DNA of 64,000 nucleotides from an uncultured Oscillospiraceae bacterium. Its GTDB lineage: Bacteria > Bacillota > Clostridia > Oscillospirales > Oscillospiraceae. The translations under genes were made by a program, and so were the position numbers. Shown here piece after piece: positions 25,903 through 33,282 of this stretch. The DNA lies in the NCBI GenBank assembly GCA_910579775.1, contig CAJTUE010000010.1, positions 1 through 64,000 of the forward strand, given 5' to 3'. The notes under the pieces are model-generated. The model saw nothing but the letters and a program-made list of their open reading frames with translations. It had not been told where the DNA came from and did not search any database. How positions within the stretch are numbered: position 1 is the stretch's first letter; every line of letters begins with the position of its first letter.

Positions 25903-26435
25903 TTTGCCACGACCACCATGGCGTATCTTATGACGGTCTCGCCCAGCTTAAAGCCGGCTTGGTAAACTTCCTTGACGATATTTTCGCCCAGCGCCTCATC
26001 CTCTACGTGCATCACGGCGTTGTGGAGGTTGGCGTCAAAGCTCTGGCCCAGGGCGGGGATCTCCTCCACCCCAAGACCGGCCAGGGCCTTTTGGAGCTCC
26101 GCCATGGTCAGCTCCACGCCCTTGCGGTAGGCCTCGTCGGCAGTGTCCTGCTTCAGGGCCCGCTCCAGGTCGTCGTAGACGGGAAGGAGGGCCTTGACGG
26201 TGTGGGCCTTGGCGTCGCTCCAGGCGGATTCCTTCTCTCTGGCGGTGCGCTTGCGGTAGTTGTCATACTCCGCCAGCAGCCGTAGGTGCTGGTCATTGAG
26301 TTGGGCCAGCTGATCCTCCAGGGCTTGGAGATGTGGGTCAACCTCCGGGATGGGGGTCTCCGCCGGGCTGGTCTCTTCTGTCGTCGGCGGGGTCTCCGCC
26401 GGGGACGTCTCTTTCTGTTTGGCTTCCTTAGACAT
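25899..26435 (-). CDS. grpE: Nucleotide exchange factor GrpE
   Basis: 178 residues. An acidic, Pro/Thr-rich disordered N-terminus carries duplicated SPAETP phrases. A long coiled coil follows (LEDQLAQLNDQHLRLLAEYD, then NYRKRTAREKE) and a C-terminal beta domain (FDANLHNAVMHVEDEALGEN, then GYAMVV-type end). It releases ADP from DnaK. The gene starts 3 bp after hrcA, as in the standard operon. Its stop codon lies within an interspersed repeat. Confidence 0.95.
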   Translation of the reverse strand: MSKEAKQKETSPAETPPTTEETSPAETPIPEVDPHLQALEDQLAQLNDQHLRLLAEYDNYRKRTAREKESAWSDAKAHTVKALLPVYDDLERALKQDTADEAYRKGVELTMAELQKALAGLGVEEIPALGQSFDANLHNAVMHVEDEALGENIVKEVYQAGFKLGETVIRYAMVVVAN

Positions 26436-26438
26436 GGA

Positions 26439-27491
26439 CTAGAAGTCCTCCTTTCGCTCGCTGGGGAGCTGGTTTCGTTCAAACAGCTGGGTCAGGCCAC
26501 GGGCCAGATATTGGAGCCGGGCCAGGATGGAGGCGTAATCCATGCGGGTGGGACCCACCACGCCGATGACCCCCTGGGCGCCGCCGCCCATATCATAGGT
26601 GGCCAGGACCACGCTGGAGTCCTTCAGTGCCTCGTGGACGTTTTCCGGGCCGATGAGGACGCTGGTGCCTTGGGCCTGGGGGAGTGGAAAGGCCCCCAGA
26701 TTTTCCGCCTGGGCCAGATAGGTCATCAGCGGCTGGGCCCGGGAGAGATCCTGATACTCGGGGTGGGACAGGAGATTGTCGATGCCCGCGGTGTGAACGC
26801 AGCGGCTCTGCTGTTCCTCCAGCACCTCCATGGCGAAGGAGACCACCAGAGAGATGAGCTCCATGGCCTCCCGTGCCGCTTGGGCGGCCATGTGGGCCAG
26901 CTGTGGGGTCATCTGGTCCAGGGTAAGGCCGGTGAAGGAGGCGTTTAAGAGGGTGGAGAGCATCTGGAGCTGACTCTCGGTGAGCTCATAGGAGAGGCGG
27001 AAGAGCTTGTTGGAAACGGTGTTTTGGTCGGTCATGACCACGGCGATGAAGGCGTTTTGGTCCACCATCAAAAGATCGAAGCGGCGGATGGTCACCTGCC
27101 GCGCGCCGCTGGTCAGGGCGAAGGCGGGGTAACGGGTGAGGCGGGAGACAATACGTCCGGCCTCGTCGATCACCCGGTCCAGCTCCCGCATCTTCAGGTG
27201 CAGGGCCTGGTTGAGCCGTTCGGTCTCCTGTACGCTCAGCCGGTGCTCCTCCATCAGGTCGTTGACGTAGAAGCGGTACCCCCGGGGGGCGGGGATGCGC
27301 CCGGCGGAGGTGTGGGGCTGCTCCAAGAGGCCCAGGGCCTCCAGGTCGGCCATCTCGTTGCGGATGGTGGCCGAGGAGACGTTCAGCCCTGAACGCTCCA
27401 TGATGAGCTTGGAGCCCACCGGCTCGGCGGTGTCGATATACGTCTCGATGACCGCCCGGAGAATGCGTTTTTTGCGGTCGGATAAGTCCAT
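26439..27491 (-). CDS. hrcA: Heat-inducible transcription repressor HrcA
   Basis: 350 residues. The N-terminal winged helix (LSDRKKRILRAVIETYIDTA, then SSATIRNEMADLEALGLL) binds CIRCE; the C-terminal GAF-like domain senses GroEL. The ATG with AAGGAGGTGA was chosen; the 17-residue upstream extension falls in the leader. A CIRCE element lies about 135 bp upstream, so it represses its own operon. First gene of hrcA-grpE-dnaK-dnaJ. Confidence 0.97.
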   Translation of the reverse strand: MDLSDRKKRILRAVIETYIDTAEPVGSKLIMERSGLNVSSATIRNEMADLEALGLLEQPHTSAGRIPAPRGYRFYVNDLMEEHRLSVQETERLNQALHLKMRELDRVIDEAGRIVSRLTRYPAFALTSGARQVTIRRFDLLMVDQNAFIAVVMTDQNTVSNKLFRLSYELTESQLQMLSTLLNASFTGLTLDQMTPQLAHMAAQAAREAMELISLVVSFAMEVLEEQQSRCVHTAGIDNLLSHPEYQDLSRAQPLMTYLAQAENLGAFPLPQAQGTSVLIGPENVHEALKDSSVVLATYDMGGGAQGVIGVVGPTRMDYASILARLQYLARGLTQLFERNQLPSERKEDF

Positions 27492-27496
27492 GACGG

Positions 27497-27626
27497 TCAC
27501 CTCCTTCATGCTGTTTGGGCCGGCGAACCCGGCCCTCTGCAAATTCTCGGCCTGACGGCCTCAAATTTACGCGCCTGCTGGCGCGTCCTCGCTCTCGTGG
27601 GTGCCCTCCGCTGCGAATACCAGCGG
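27497..27626 (-). other. Structured 5' leader of the hrcA operon
   Basis: No ORF. Three GC hairpins can form in the transcript: GGGCCGG/CCGGCCC-type near 27507-27530, GGCC..GGCC near 27550 and GCGC..GCGC near 27570-27590. They may set stability or translation of hrcA; no known riboswitch motif is seen. Confidence 0.4.
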
Positions 27627-27653
27627 TTAGCACTCGCGTTTCCTGAGTGCTAA
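27627..27653. promoter_or_regulatory. CIRCE operator (HrcA binding site)
   Basis: Perfect consensus TTAGCACTC-N9-GAGTGCTAA, placed just downstream of the -10 of the heat-shock promoter. This is the classical HrcA operator position. Confidence 0.98.
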
Positions 27654-27657
27654 CGCC

Positions 27658-27686
27658 ATGCTACCACCAGTTGGGGGAATTGTCAA
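27658..27686 (-). promoter_or_regulatory. Promoter of the hrcA-grpE-dnaK-dnaJ operon
   Basis: Minus strand -35 TTGACA (27681-27686), 17-bp spacer, -10 TAGCAT (27658-27663), immediately followed by CIRCE. Confidence 0.88.
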
Positions 27687-27727
27687 TAGTTTCGGTTGTA
27701 AATTAAATGTGAATACGCGGGGAGGGC

Positions 27728-27757
27728 AAAAAAGGACGCTCCCATGGGAGCGTCCTT
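27728..27757 (-). terminator. Terminator of the ferritin gene
   Basis: Perfect GGACGCTCCC / GGGAGCGTCC stem; a TTTTTT run follows on the minus strand. Confidence 0.88.
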
Positions 27758-27777
27758 CGGATGTTTGGGATGACGGA

Positions 27778-28290
27778 TCAGTCCAGCACCAGAGAGGGGG
27801 CGGAGTAGACCCGGCCGGCCAGCTCCTGGTTGAGGAGGTAGAGGCCCCGGGCATCGTCGCCAAAGAGCTCCATCTTGGTGATGAGGTCGGTGGAGTTCTT
27901 CTCCTCCTCCCCCTGCTCCTTGATGAACCAATCAAGGAACTGGGTGGTGCGGAAGTCGCTGGCCTTGACGGCGGCGGCGTAGATGGCGTTGATGAGGCTG
28001 GTGACGTAGCGCTCATGCTCCAGTCCGGCCTTCAGGGGGTCCAGCAGGGTGGCGAAGGTCTTGTCCGGCTTGGCGATGGCGCCCAGAGTTACGTCCTGGT
28101 CGTTGTTGTGGAGGTAGCGGTACATGAGCATGGCGTGGTCCTGCTCCTCCTTGGCCTGGATCTCATACCAGTTGGCGAAGCCGTCCAGCCCCTTCTTGGA
28201 GTAGAAGTTGGCCATATCCAAATAGAGATAGGCGGAATATAGCTCCTTGTTGATCTGGTCGTTGAGCAGCTCAAAAACGGTCTTATCCAT
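27778..28290 (-). CDS. Ferritin (non-heme, FtnA type)
   Basis: 170 residues, a four-helix ferritin that oxidises and stores iron. Ferroxidase ligands are visible: Glu in NKELYSAYLYL, the E-x-x-H pair in KEEQDHAMLMY, and a later Glu cluster in EQGEEEK. Start is the ATG after AAAAGGAG; the upstream extension reaches past the promoter. Monocistronic, with its own promoter and terminator. No Fur box was recognised with confidence. Confidence 0.92.
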   Translation of the reverse strand: MDKTVFELLNDQINKELYSAYLYLDMANFYSKKGLDGFANWYEIQAKEEQDHAMLMYRYLHNNDQDVTLGAIAKPDKTFATLLDPLKAGLEHERYVTSLINAIYAAAVKASDFRTTQFLDWFIKEQGEEEKNSTDLITKMELFGDDARGLYLLNQELAGRVYSAPSLVLD

Positions 28291-28334
28291 AATAAAACAC
28301 TCCTTTTCCACAGGCGTTTGCCTTGCTGGGAGAA

Positions 28335-28362
28335 AGTATAGCACATGGGTGGAGAATGTCAA
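28335..28362 (-). promoter_or_regulatory. Ferritin promoter
   Basis: -35 TTGACA (28357-28362), 16-bp spacer, -10 TATACT (28335-28340), minus strand, 45 bp before the start codon. Confidence 0.75.
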
Positions 28363-28401
28363 GAGGACAAGGGGCGAGAAGAGACCTTGCACCGCCGTGG
28401 A

Positions 28402-28962
28402 TCAGATCAGCTCGCTTTTTTTCATGGCCCGCTTGAGGGGCGGGGCGACGACGGCGGTGAAGATCACCTTGACCGCCTCGCCGGGGAGATAGATGAGGCA
28501 CCCGGTCTTGACCACCGTCCAGACGTCCAGGCCCTTGCCCATGTAAACGTTCAGGATCAGACCCATATAGGGGGTACCGATGAGATACCCCGCTAAGATC
28601 CCCGCCCCTGCCGCCAGAGCGGTGCGCAGGGGAGAGGTGGAGTCCCCCAGCACCCACGCGCTCACCGCCGCCGTGAGGGGGAAGCCCAGGAGAAAACCGA
28701 AGCTGGGCTGGAAAATGTACCCCGGTCCGCCGCCCTGGGTGAAGATGGGCAGACCAACGAGCCCCAGGACCAGGTACACCGCCTGAGACGCCGCTCCCCA
28801 TTTTGCCCCCAGCAGAATGCCCGCCAGAGCGGCCATCATGGTCTGGAGAGTGATGAAGGTAAAGCCCAGAGGGACCTTGAAGAAGCCGCACACGGCGGTG
28901 AGGGCGGCGAAAGCCCCGGTCAAAACCAGGGGACGGAGGTAAGAACGCTGTTTAGTAGACAT
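28402..28962 (-). CDS. bioY: Biotin transporter BioY (ECF S-component)
   Basis: 186 residues, about six transmembrane helices. The phrases VPLGFTFITLQTMMAALAG and GYLIGTPYMG with a C-terminal LPGEAVKV segment are characteristic of BioY, the biotin-binding component of an energy-coupling-factor importer. No ecfAAT genes are adjacent, so it would use shared ECF machinery. It is divergent from birA, and a BirA box overlaps its leader, so it should be repressed when biotin is plentiful. Confidence 0.93.
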   Translation of the reverse strand: MSTKQRSYLRPLVLTGAFAALTAVCGFFKVPLGFTFITLQTMMAALAGILLGAKWGAASQAVYLVLGLVGLPIFTQGGGPGYIFQPSFGFLLGFPLTAAVSAWVLGDSTSPLRTALAAGAGILAGYLIGTPYMGLILNVYMGKGLDVWTVVKTGCLIYLPGEAVKVIFTAVVAPPLKRAMKKSELI

Positions 28963-28965
28963 AAC

Positions 28966-28998
28966 TTGTAAACCTTCTTTCTATAGATTGGTTGACAA
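28966..28998. promoter_or_regulatory. BirA box 1 (bioY leader side)
   Basis: TTGTAAACC-N15-GGTTGACAA, the Firmicute biotin-repressor operator. It lies between the bioY -10 and its start codon, so bound BirA would act as a roadblock. Confidence 0.88.
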
Positions 28999-29003
28999 TA
29001 GTG

Positions 29004-29032
29004 AGTATACCACAGGCGGAACAGCTTGTAAA
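29004..29032 (-). promoter_or_regulatory. bioY promoter
   Basis: Minus strand -35 TTTACA (29027-29032), 17-bp spacer, -10 TATACT (29004-29009). The -35 is embedded in BirA box 2. Confidence 0.78.
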
Positions 29033-29058
29033 CCCTGTTTTTGGTCCTTGGTTGACAA
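29026..29058. promoter_or_regulatory. BirA box 2 (between bioY and birA promoters)
   Basis: Second TTGTAAACC-N15-GGTTGACAA, same half-sites and spacing as box 1. Its left half is the bioY -35 and its right half contains the birA -35, so one bound dimer could shut off both promoters. Confidence 0.88.
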
Positions 29059-29081
29059 GTAGAGGCGGGATGGGGTAAACT
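29052..29081 (+). promoter_or_regulatory. birA promoter
   Basis: -35 TTGACA (29052-29057), 18-bp spacer, -10 TAAACT (29076-29081). It overlaps BirA box 2, which predicts autorepression. Confidence 0.7.
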
Positions 29082-29105
29082 GGGAGCGCAAAGGTGGGAG
29101 GACAT

Positions 29106-30086
29106 ATGCTGAAAAACGATGTGTTGGCGGCGCTGAAGCGCGCAGAACGTTCCGTGTCCGGCGCGGAGCTGAGCAAGACGCTGGGAGTGAGCCGGGCGGC
29201 GGTCTGGAAGGCGGTGGAGAGCCTGCGCAAGGAGGGCTATGAGATCGAGGCCCAGAGCGCGGTGGGCTATCGTCTGACAGCAGAGCCTGACCGGCTGGAT
29301 CCCGCCGAGCTGCGGCGGGACAGCGGTGTGGTGGGGCGGGAGGTCTTGTGTCTGGACACGGTGGACTCCACCAACGATGAGGTCAAGCGCCGGGCCATGG
29401 CCGGGGCGGCGCCGGGGCTGGTGGTCACCGCCGAGGCGCAGACGGCGGGGAAGGGCCGCCGGGGGCGGGGGTTCCAGTCCCTGGCGGGAAAGGGGCTGTA
29501 CCTCTCCGTGTTCTTAAAGCCCGACGCGCCTTTGGAGCAGCTCAGCCAGCTGACGGCGTGGTCGGCGGTGGCCGTCTGCCGGGCCATTGAGTCGGTTTGC
29601 TCGGTGAAGCCTCAGATCAAGTGGCCCAACGATGTTTTGGCGGAGGGGAAAAAGCTCTGCGGCATCCTCACCGAAATGGGGATGGAGGCGGAGACCGGAG
29701 CCTTGGGCTATGTGGTGGTGGGTATGGGGACCAACGTGTCTCAGACCCGGGAGGACTTTGGGCCTGAGCTGGAGGGGATCGCTACCTCTTTGAAGATCTT
29801 AGGGGCGGAGGTCACCCGGCGGGCGCTGGCCCTGGCCCTGATCGCCCAACTGGAACGGCTGAACGCTGACTTTCCCCATGGCCGAGAGGCCTATCTGGCG
29901 GAGTATGAGAGGCGGTGCATTACCCTGGGCCGGGAGGTCAAGCTTATCCGCCCGGACGGGGAGGAACAGGTGACCGCCCAGGGGCTGACCGAGGACTTTC
30001 GGCTGGTGGTGTGCCGGGGAGACGGGAGTGTGAAGACCGTGTCCTCCGGGGAAGTGTCCGTCCGGGGCGTGCTGGGCTATCAATAA
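29106..30086 (+). CDS. birA: Bifunctional biotin-protein ligase / biotin repressor BirA
   Basis: 326 residues. An N-terminal winged helix (SGAELSKTLGVSRAAVWKAV) makes it a group II ligase able to bind DNA. The catalytic domain has the biotinyl-AMP loop GKGRRGRGF, IKWPNDV and a C-terminal SH3-like cap. It attaches biotin to carboxylases and, as holo-dimer, represses the two BirA boxes in the shared bioY-birA gap. ATG chosen after GTGGGAGG. Confidence 0.95.
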   Translation: MLKNDVLAALKRAERSVSGAELSKTLGVSRAAVWKAVESLRKEGYEIEAQSAVGYRLTAEPDRLDPAELRRDSGVVGREVLCLDTVDSTNDEVKRRAMAGAAPGLVVTAEAQTAGKGRRGRGFQSLAGKGLYLSVFLKPDAPLEQLSQLTAWSAVAVCRAIESVCSVKPQIKWPNDVLAEGKKLCGILTEMGMEAETGALGYVVVGMGTNVSQTREDFGPELEGIATSLKILGAEVTRRALALALIAQLERLNADFPHGREAYLAEYERRCITLGREVKLIRPDGEEQVTAQGLTEDFRLVVCRGDGSVKTVSSGEVSVRGVLGYQ

Positions 30087-30152
30087 AATTTTTCCGCCCC
30101 ATGCAGCATTTGGCGGAGCTCATACGTCAAATAAATGTCAGGAGGTGAAGAG

Positions 30153-30596
30153 ATGGATTGGGAGATCTTTGTCAGGACCCATGCCAATGGCCTGTTCCGC
30201 ACGGCTCTGGCCATTTTAGGTGACCACGCCGAGGCGGAGGATGCAGTCCAGGACACGTTTTTGAAGTATCTGGAGAAAGCGCCCAAGGACGTGGCCAACC
30301 CCGGCGGGTGGCTGACGCGGGTGCTGGTCAACGGCTGCAAGAGCCGTCTGCGGCTCAAATGGCGGCAGGTGACGGCCCTGCCCGAGGACCTGGCGGCCAC
30401 GGGGCCGGAGCGCGCGGAGCTGGAAGAGCTTTGGCAGCTGCCCCCCAAGGACCGGGCGGTGATCCACCTCTTTTACTACGAGGGGTATTCTACCGCGGAG
30501 ATCGCCGCCATGACCGGGGAGAAGGAGGGAACGGTTCGTTCCCGCATGTCCCGGGCCAGGGGGAAGCTACGCACCCTGCTGGAAGACGCTGTGTGA
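30153..30596 (+). CDS. ECF-type RNA polymerase sigma factor
   Basis: 147 residues. Region 2 (AEDAVQDTFLKYLEKAP, then GWLTRVLVNGCKSRLRLKWR) and region 4 (LPPKDRAVIHLFYYEGYSTA, then EIAAMTGEKEGTVRSRMSRA) are both present, which is the minimal ECF layout. AGGAGGTGA precedes the ATG. It is followed after 15 bp by a membrane protein with a cytoplasmic N-terminus that is the likely anti-sigma factor, so they form a sigma/anti-sigma pair. The signal is unknown. Confidence 0.9.
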   Translation: MDWEIFVRTHANGLFRTALAILGDHAEAEDAVQDTFLKYLEKAPKDVANPGGWLTRVLVNGCKSRLRLKWRQVTALPEDLAATGPERAELEELWQLPPKDRAVIHLFYYEGYSTAEIAAMTGEKEGTVRSRMSRARGKLRTLLEDAV

Positions 30597-30611
30597 GGGG
30601 AGGGCAAACCG

Positions 30612-32168
30612 ATGAAGGATTATGAGCGTTATATGAGCCGCCAGCGGCTGTCCGAGACGGGCATGGCCCGGCTGGTGAGGCTGGAGACCGAGCGCCCCCA
30701 GCGGGGCGAGAGGACCGGAAAGCAAGGAACAGGCCGCTCCGGGTGGATGAAATACGCGGGGCTGGCGGCGTGCTTGGTCTTGGCCGTGGGACTGCTGGCC
30801 AAGCCCGTGATGCGGGGGCTGGGCCAAATCGCGGGGCTGTCCGCCACCGACGGGCCCGTGGAGGAGCTGTATTTCCATGAGGTGGACAGCGTCCCCTTTA
30901 CCGACCAGGCCATCGCCGGGGGGATGGGACTGCACACCCTGGAGCCGGCGGAGGCCGCGGCTATTTTCGGCTCCTCCCCCGACGACTTCGTGGGCTTTTT
31001 GGAGACGGTGGGGCTTCAAAACTTTGATATGGAGTATTACGCTATCGACATGGCGCACTATCCCTTGGACGTAGTACCCCAGGGAGACAGCGGCTACCGC
31101 TTTTTGATGAAGGGGGACTACCTCTCTCCCCGGGTCAAGCCGGACAACTGGGACGAGATCTCGGACATTCCCTGGGAGATGGCGGTGGCCGCGTCCAGTT
31201 TCTACCCCGCCAACGACGTGTGGCTGGAGATATGGGAGGGGCACAGCTATTTGGAGCAGGAAAACTGGGCCGCGCTGGAGACCCGCCCCTTCCACGGACA
31301 CCAGGTGGCCGCCGCCCGGGACGCGAACACCGACTACTACGCCGCCGCAGCCTTTGATGTGGAGAGCGGCGGCAAGACCTACGGCGTGTTCTATTCGGTG
31401 GTCTCCTACGGCGAGGCCAACGCCCAGGAGCTGGTGACCAAAATGGTCTCCTATATCACCCAAAACGGGCTGTTCATCCAGGACCGGGCCGAGGCCCAGG
31501 TGAAGACCACGGGGCGGTATGTCATGGAGACAGATGTGGAGCCGCCGGTGGAGGGTATGCTGTACACGCCGGTGGTCAACTTCCGGGAGGACGGGAGCTG
31601 CGGGATTTTTGTGGACTACGTTTCGTCTCATATGTGTCAGAGCCGCTATCAGGTGGTGGGCGGCCAGGTGACAACGGACTGTAAACAGCACCACTATGTG
31701 TTTGATATCGTGGACGAAAACACTCTGCGGTTTGTGGGAGCGCAGTCCTCCGAGCCGGAGCGCTACGGCACCAGCCTGCCCAAGATCACCGACGGCGCGG
31801 TGTTCCAGTGGGAGGAGATCATCTACGATACGCCGCTGGATGACCAACGGGCGCAGTTGGAGGGAGACATCGTAGACGCCAAAGAGGGCGGCAATGTAAA
31901 TGTATGGGTATGGGGCGACGGCACCCACCATTCCGAGCCGGAGCATCCTGTGGAGCCGACCCATCATGTAGAACCGACCCACCATCCGGAGCCGGAGCAC
32001 AACGTGGAAGTGACGCACCACCCCGAACCGGAGCACTATTATGTGGAACCGACCCACCACCCGGAGCCGAGCCACCATATTGTTGGGATCACAGAGATCG
32101 ACTGGACGGATGGACGGTGGATCGCGGATGACCAGTTTGTATCCAACCATCATTCCGACCACCACTAA
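30612..32168 (+). CDS. Putative anti-sigma factor with His-rich extracellular repeats
   Basis: 518 residues. A short cytoplasmic N-terminus (about 1-45, the sigma-binding side) precedes one transmembrane helix (YAGLAACLVLAVGLLAKPV, about 48-66) and a large exported domain without a recognised family. The last 90 residues hold six or seven His/Glu/Pro repeats of the form EPTHHPEPEH, rich in paired histidines, and the protein ends SNHHSDHH. Such repeats usually bind divalent metal. Context suggests it controls the ECF sigma factor encoded 15 bp upstream; metal sensing is inference. A bidirectional terminator follows. Confidence 0.7.
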   Translation: MKDYERYMSRQRLSETGMARLVRLETERPQRGERTGKQGTGRSGWMKYAGLAACLVLAVGLLAKPVMRGLGQIAGLSATDGPVEELYFHEVDSVPFTDQAIAGGMGLHTLEPAEAAAIFGSSPDDFVGFLETVGLQNFDMEYYAIDMAHYPLDVVPQGDSGYRFLMKGDYLSPRVKPDNWDEISDIPWEMAVAASSFYPANDVWLEIWEGHSYLEQENWAALETRPFHGHQVAAARDANTDYYAAAAFDVESGGKTYGVFYSVVSYGEANAQELVTKMVSYITQNGLFIQDRAEAQVKTTGRYVMETDVEPPVEGMLYTPVVNFREDGSCGIFVDYVSSHMCQSRYQVVGGQVTTDCKQHHYVFDIVDENTLRFVGAQSSEPERYGTSLPKITDGAVFQWEEIIYDTPLDDQRAQLEGDIVDAKEGGNVNVWVWGDGTHHSEPEHPVEPTHHVEPTHHPEPEHNVEVTHHPEPEHYYVEPTHHPEPSHHIVGITEIDWTDGRWIADDQFVSNHHSDHH

Positions 32169-32175
32169 GACAAGA

Positions 32176-32212
32176 AAATGGCCTCCGACGACTGTCGGAG
32201 GCCGTATTTTTT
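32176..32212. terminator. Bidirectional terminator
   Basis: GGCCTCCGAC / GTCGGAGGCC with an GACT loop and TATTTTTT after it. It serves the His-rich gene on the plus strand and the small gene on the minus strand. Confidence 0.9.
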
Positions 32213-32227
32213 AGCAGGGCTTCTCTC

Positions 32228-32368
32228 TTAGAACTTGTTCTCGGGAGTCTTGTGGCTCTCGGGAGCGTCCTTCTTCTTGTTCTCGGGATTCTGCTGATTG
32301 CTCTGGTTGGTGGGATTCTGCTGGTTCTTGTTCTGAGAGTTCTGCTTGTTCTGATTCTGATCCTTCAT
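32228..32368 (-). CDS. Small Asn/Gln-rich hydrophilic protein (46 aa)
   Basis: A minus-strand ORF of 47 codons starting MKDQNQNKQNSQNKNQ and made almost only of Asn, Gln, Lys, Pro, Ser and Glu. A good ribosome site (AGAGGTG) precedes the ATG, and a terminator lies 16 bp past the stop. Codons are varied (AAC/AAG/CAG preferred), not a simple DNA repeat. Predicted fully disordered. I know no function; low-complexity small proteins of this kind occur in spore-formers. Confidence 0.6.
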   Translation of the reverse strand: MKDQNQNKQNSQNKNQQNPTNQSNQQNPENKKKDAPESHKTPENKF

Positions 32369-32541
32369 GTCTCTCACCTCTTTCCGCGTTTTTAGTATCA
32401 CCGCGCCGCGGCGGTTTTATCCCATGTGAAAAAATTTCCACCAAAGGGGTTGCCTTTTGACCACAAGATATGGTATACTGCTGGGTGTTGATTTACATAA
32501 TTCCGCTTCCGACAGGATCGGAACGAAGGAGCGATACAGAT

Positions 32542-32997
32542 ATGAAGTGTCCATTTTGCGGCAACCCTGAGAGCAAGGTCATCGATTCCCGTCCCACCGA
32601 CGAGGGGGACAGCATCCGCCGCCGCCGGGAGTGTCTGGTGTGCCGCAAGCGCTTCACCACCTACGAGACCATCGAGCGGGTACCCATCGTGGTCATCAAG
32701 AAGGACGGCTCCCGCCAGTCCTTTGACCGCAACAAGCTCATTGGGTCTATGCTGAAATCTTGCGAGAAGCGCAGCGTGCCTCTGAGCACTTTGGAGGCTA
32801 TCGCCGACGAGATCGAGCTGGCCCTGCAAAACGACATGGCCAAGGAGGTCAAGTCCAGCGACATCGGCAACATGGTCATGGAAAAGCTCAAAGGGGTGGA
32901 CGAGGTGGCCTACGTCCGCTTTGCATCGGTCTACCGCCAGTTCAAGGACATCAACTCCTTCCGCAAGGAGCTGAATAAGCTGTTTAAGGAGAAGTAA
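32542..32997 (+). CDS. nrdR: Transcriptional repressor NrdR
   Basis: 151 residues. An N-terminal zinc ribbon (MKCPFCGN...CLVCRKRF, two CxxC pairs) is followed by an ATP-cone (VIKKDGSRQSFDRNKLIGSM). NrdR senses (d)ATP and represses ribonucleotide reductase genes through NrdR boxes; none is present in this window. The ATG was chosen at the conserved MKCPFC start, and a TTGCCT/TATACT promoter (18-bp spacer) lies about 60 bp upstream. Confidence 0.96.
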   Translation: MKCPFCGNPESKVIDSRPTDEGDSIRRRRECLVCRKRFTTYETIERVPIVVIKKDGSRQSFDRNKLIGSMLKSCEKRSVPLSTLEAIADEIELALQNDMAKEVKSSDIGNMVMEKLKGVDEVAYVRFASVYRQFKDINSFRKELNKLFKEK

Positions 32998-32999
32998 GG

Positions 33000-33055
33000 G
33001 CGGACCTGCGTGTCCGCCCGCGTTTCGGGCGCACACATAGGTGCGCCCCTACATT
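33000..33055. repeat. Intergenic double-hairpin repeat, family A (copy 2, variant)
   Basis: GGGCGGACCTGCGTGTCCGCCC followed by GGGCGCACACATAGGTGCGCCC (each read as a hairpin) and CTACA. Same two-hairpin plan and CTAC end as the other family A copies, with different stems. Confidence 0.5.
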
Positions 33056-33113
33056 CTGGAATTGCGTTTCATATTTTCGCCGTAGGGCACGATGATTCGC
33101 CGCGCCGCACCCT

Positions 33114-33142
33114 TTGAATATACGGATTAATATTCATAATAT
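33114..33142 (+). promoter_or_regulatory. Promoter of the arginine operon
   Basis: -35 TTGAAT (33114-33119), 17-bp spacer, -10 TAATAT (33137-33142), in a strongly AT-rich stretch. Confidence 0.72.
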
Positions 33143-33143
33143 A

Positions 33144-33158
33144 ATGAATAATATACAT
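33144..33158. promoter_or_regulatory. Putative ARG box (ArgR operator)
   Basis: ATGAATAATATACAT, close to the ArgR consensus core TGAATWWWWATTCA. It adjoins the -10, and a second ATATTCAT/TGAATAT pair overlaps the promoter spacer. ArgR binding with arginine would repress the operon. Confidence 0.6.
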
Positions 33159-33186
33159 TTCATTGGTGAATATCACCGCTAAAATG

Positions 33187-33232
33187 AAATGCAAGAGGAA
33201 TGTTTATGCAAATTTTCCTCTTGCATTTTTTT
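33187..33232 (+). terminator. Leader terminator/attenuator before argG
   Basis: Near-perfect stem AAATGCAAGAGGAA / TTCCTCTTGCATTT with a 14-base loop and a T run, located between the arg promoter and the argG start. It would end transcription about 85 nt into the leader unless prevented. A 20-codon reading frame (MKCKRNVYA...) overlaps it, with no arginine run. No T-box motif is seen. Confidence 0.7.
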
Positions 33233-33282
33233 GCGTGGAGTGGTAGACTTAGGTCAACTTCGATACATAGGAGGTCTTACCC

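Noticed and set aside
33143..33282. T-box or other riboswitch before argG
   Set aside because: No GGGTGGNACCGCG-type T-box motif or known aptamer; only a simple terminator hairpin is seen.
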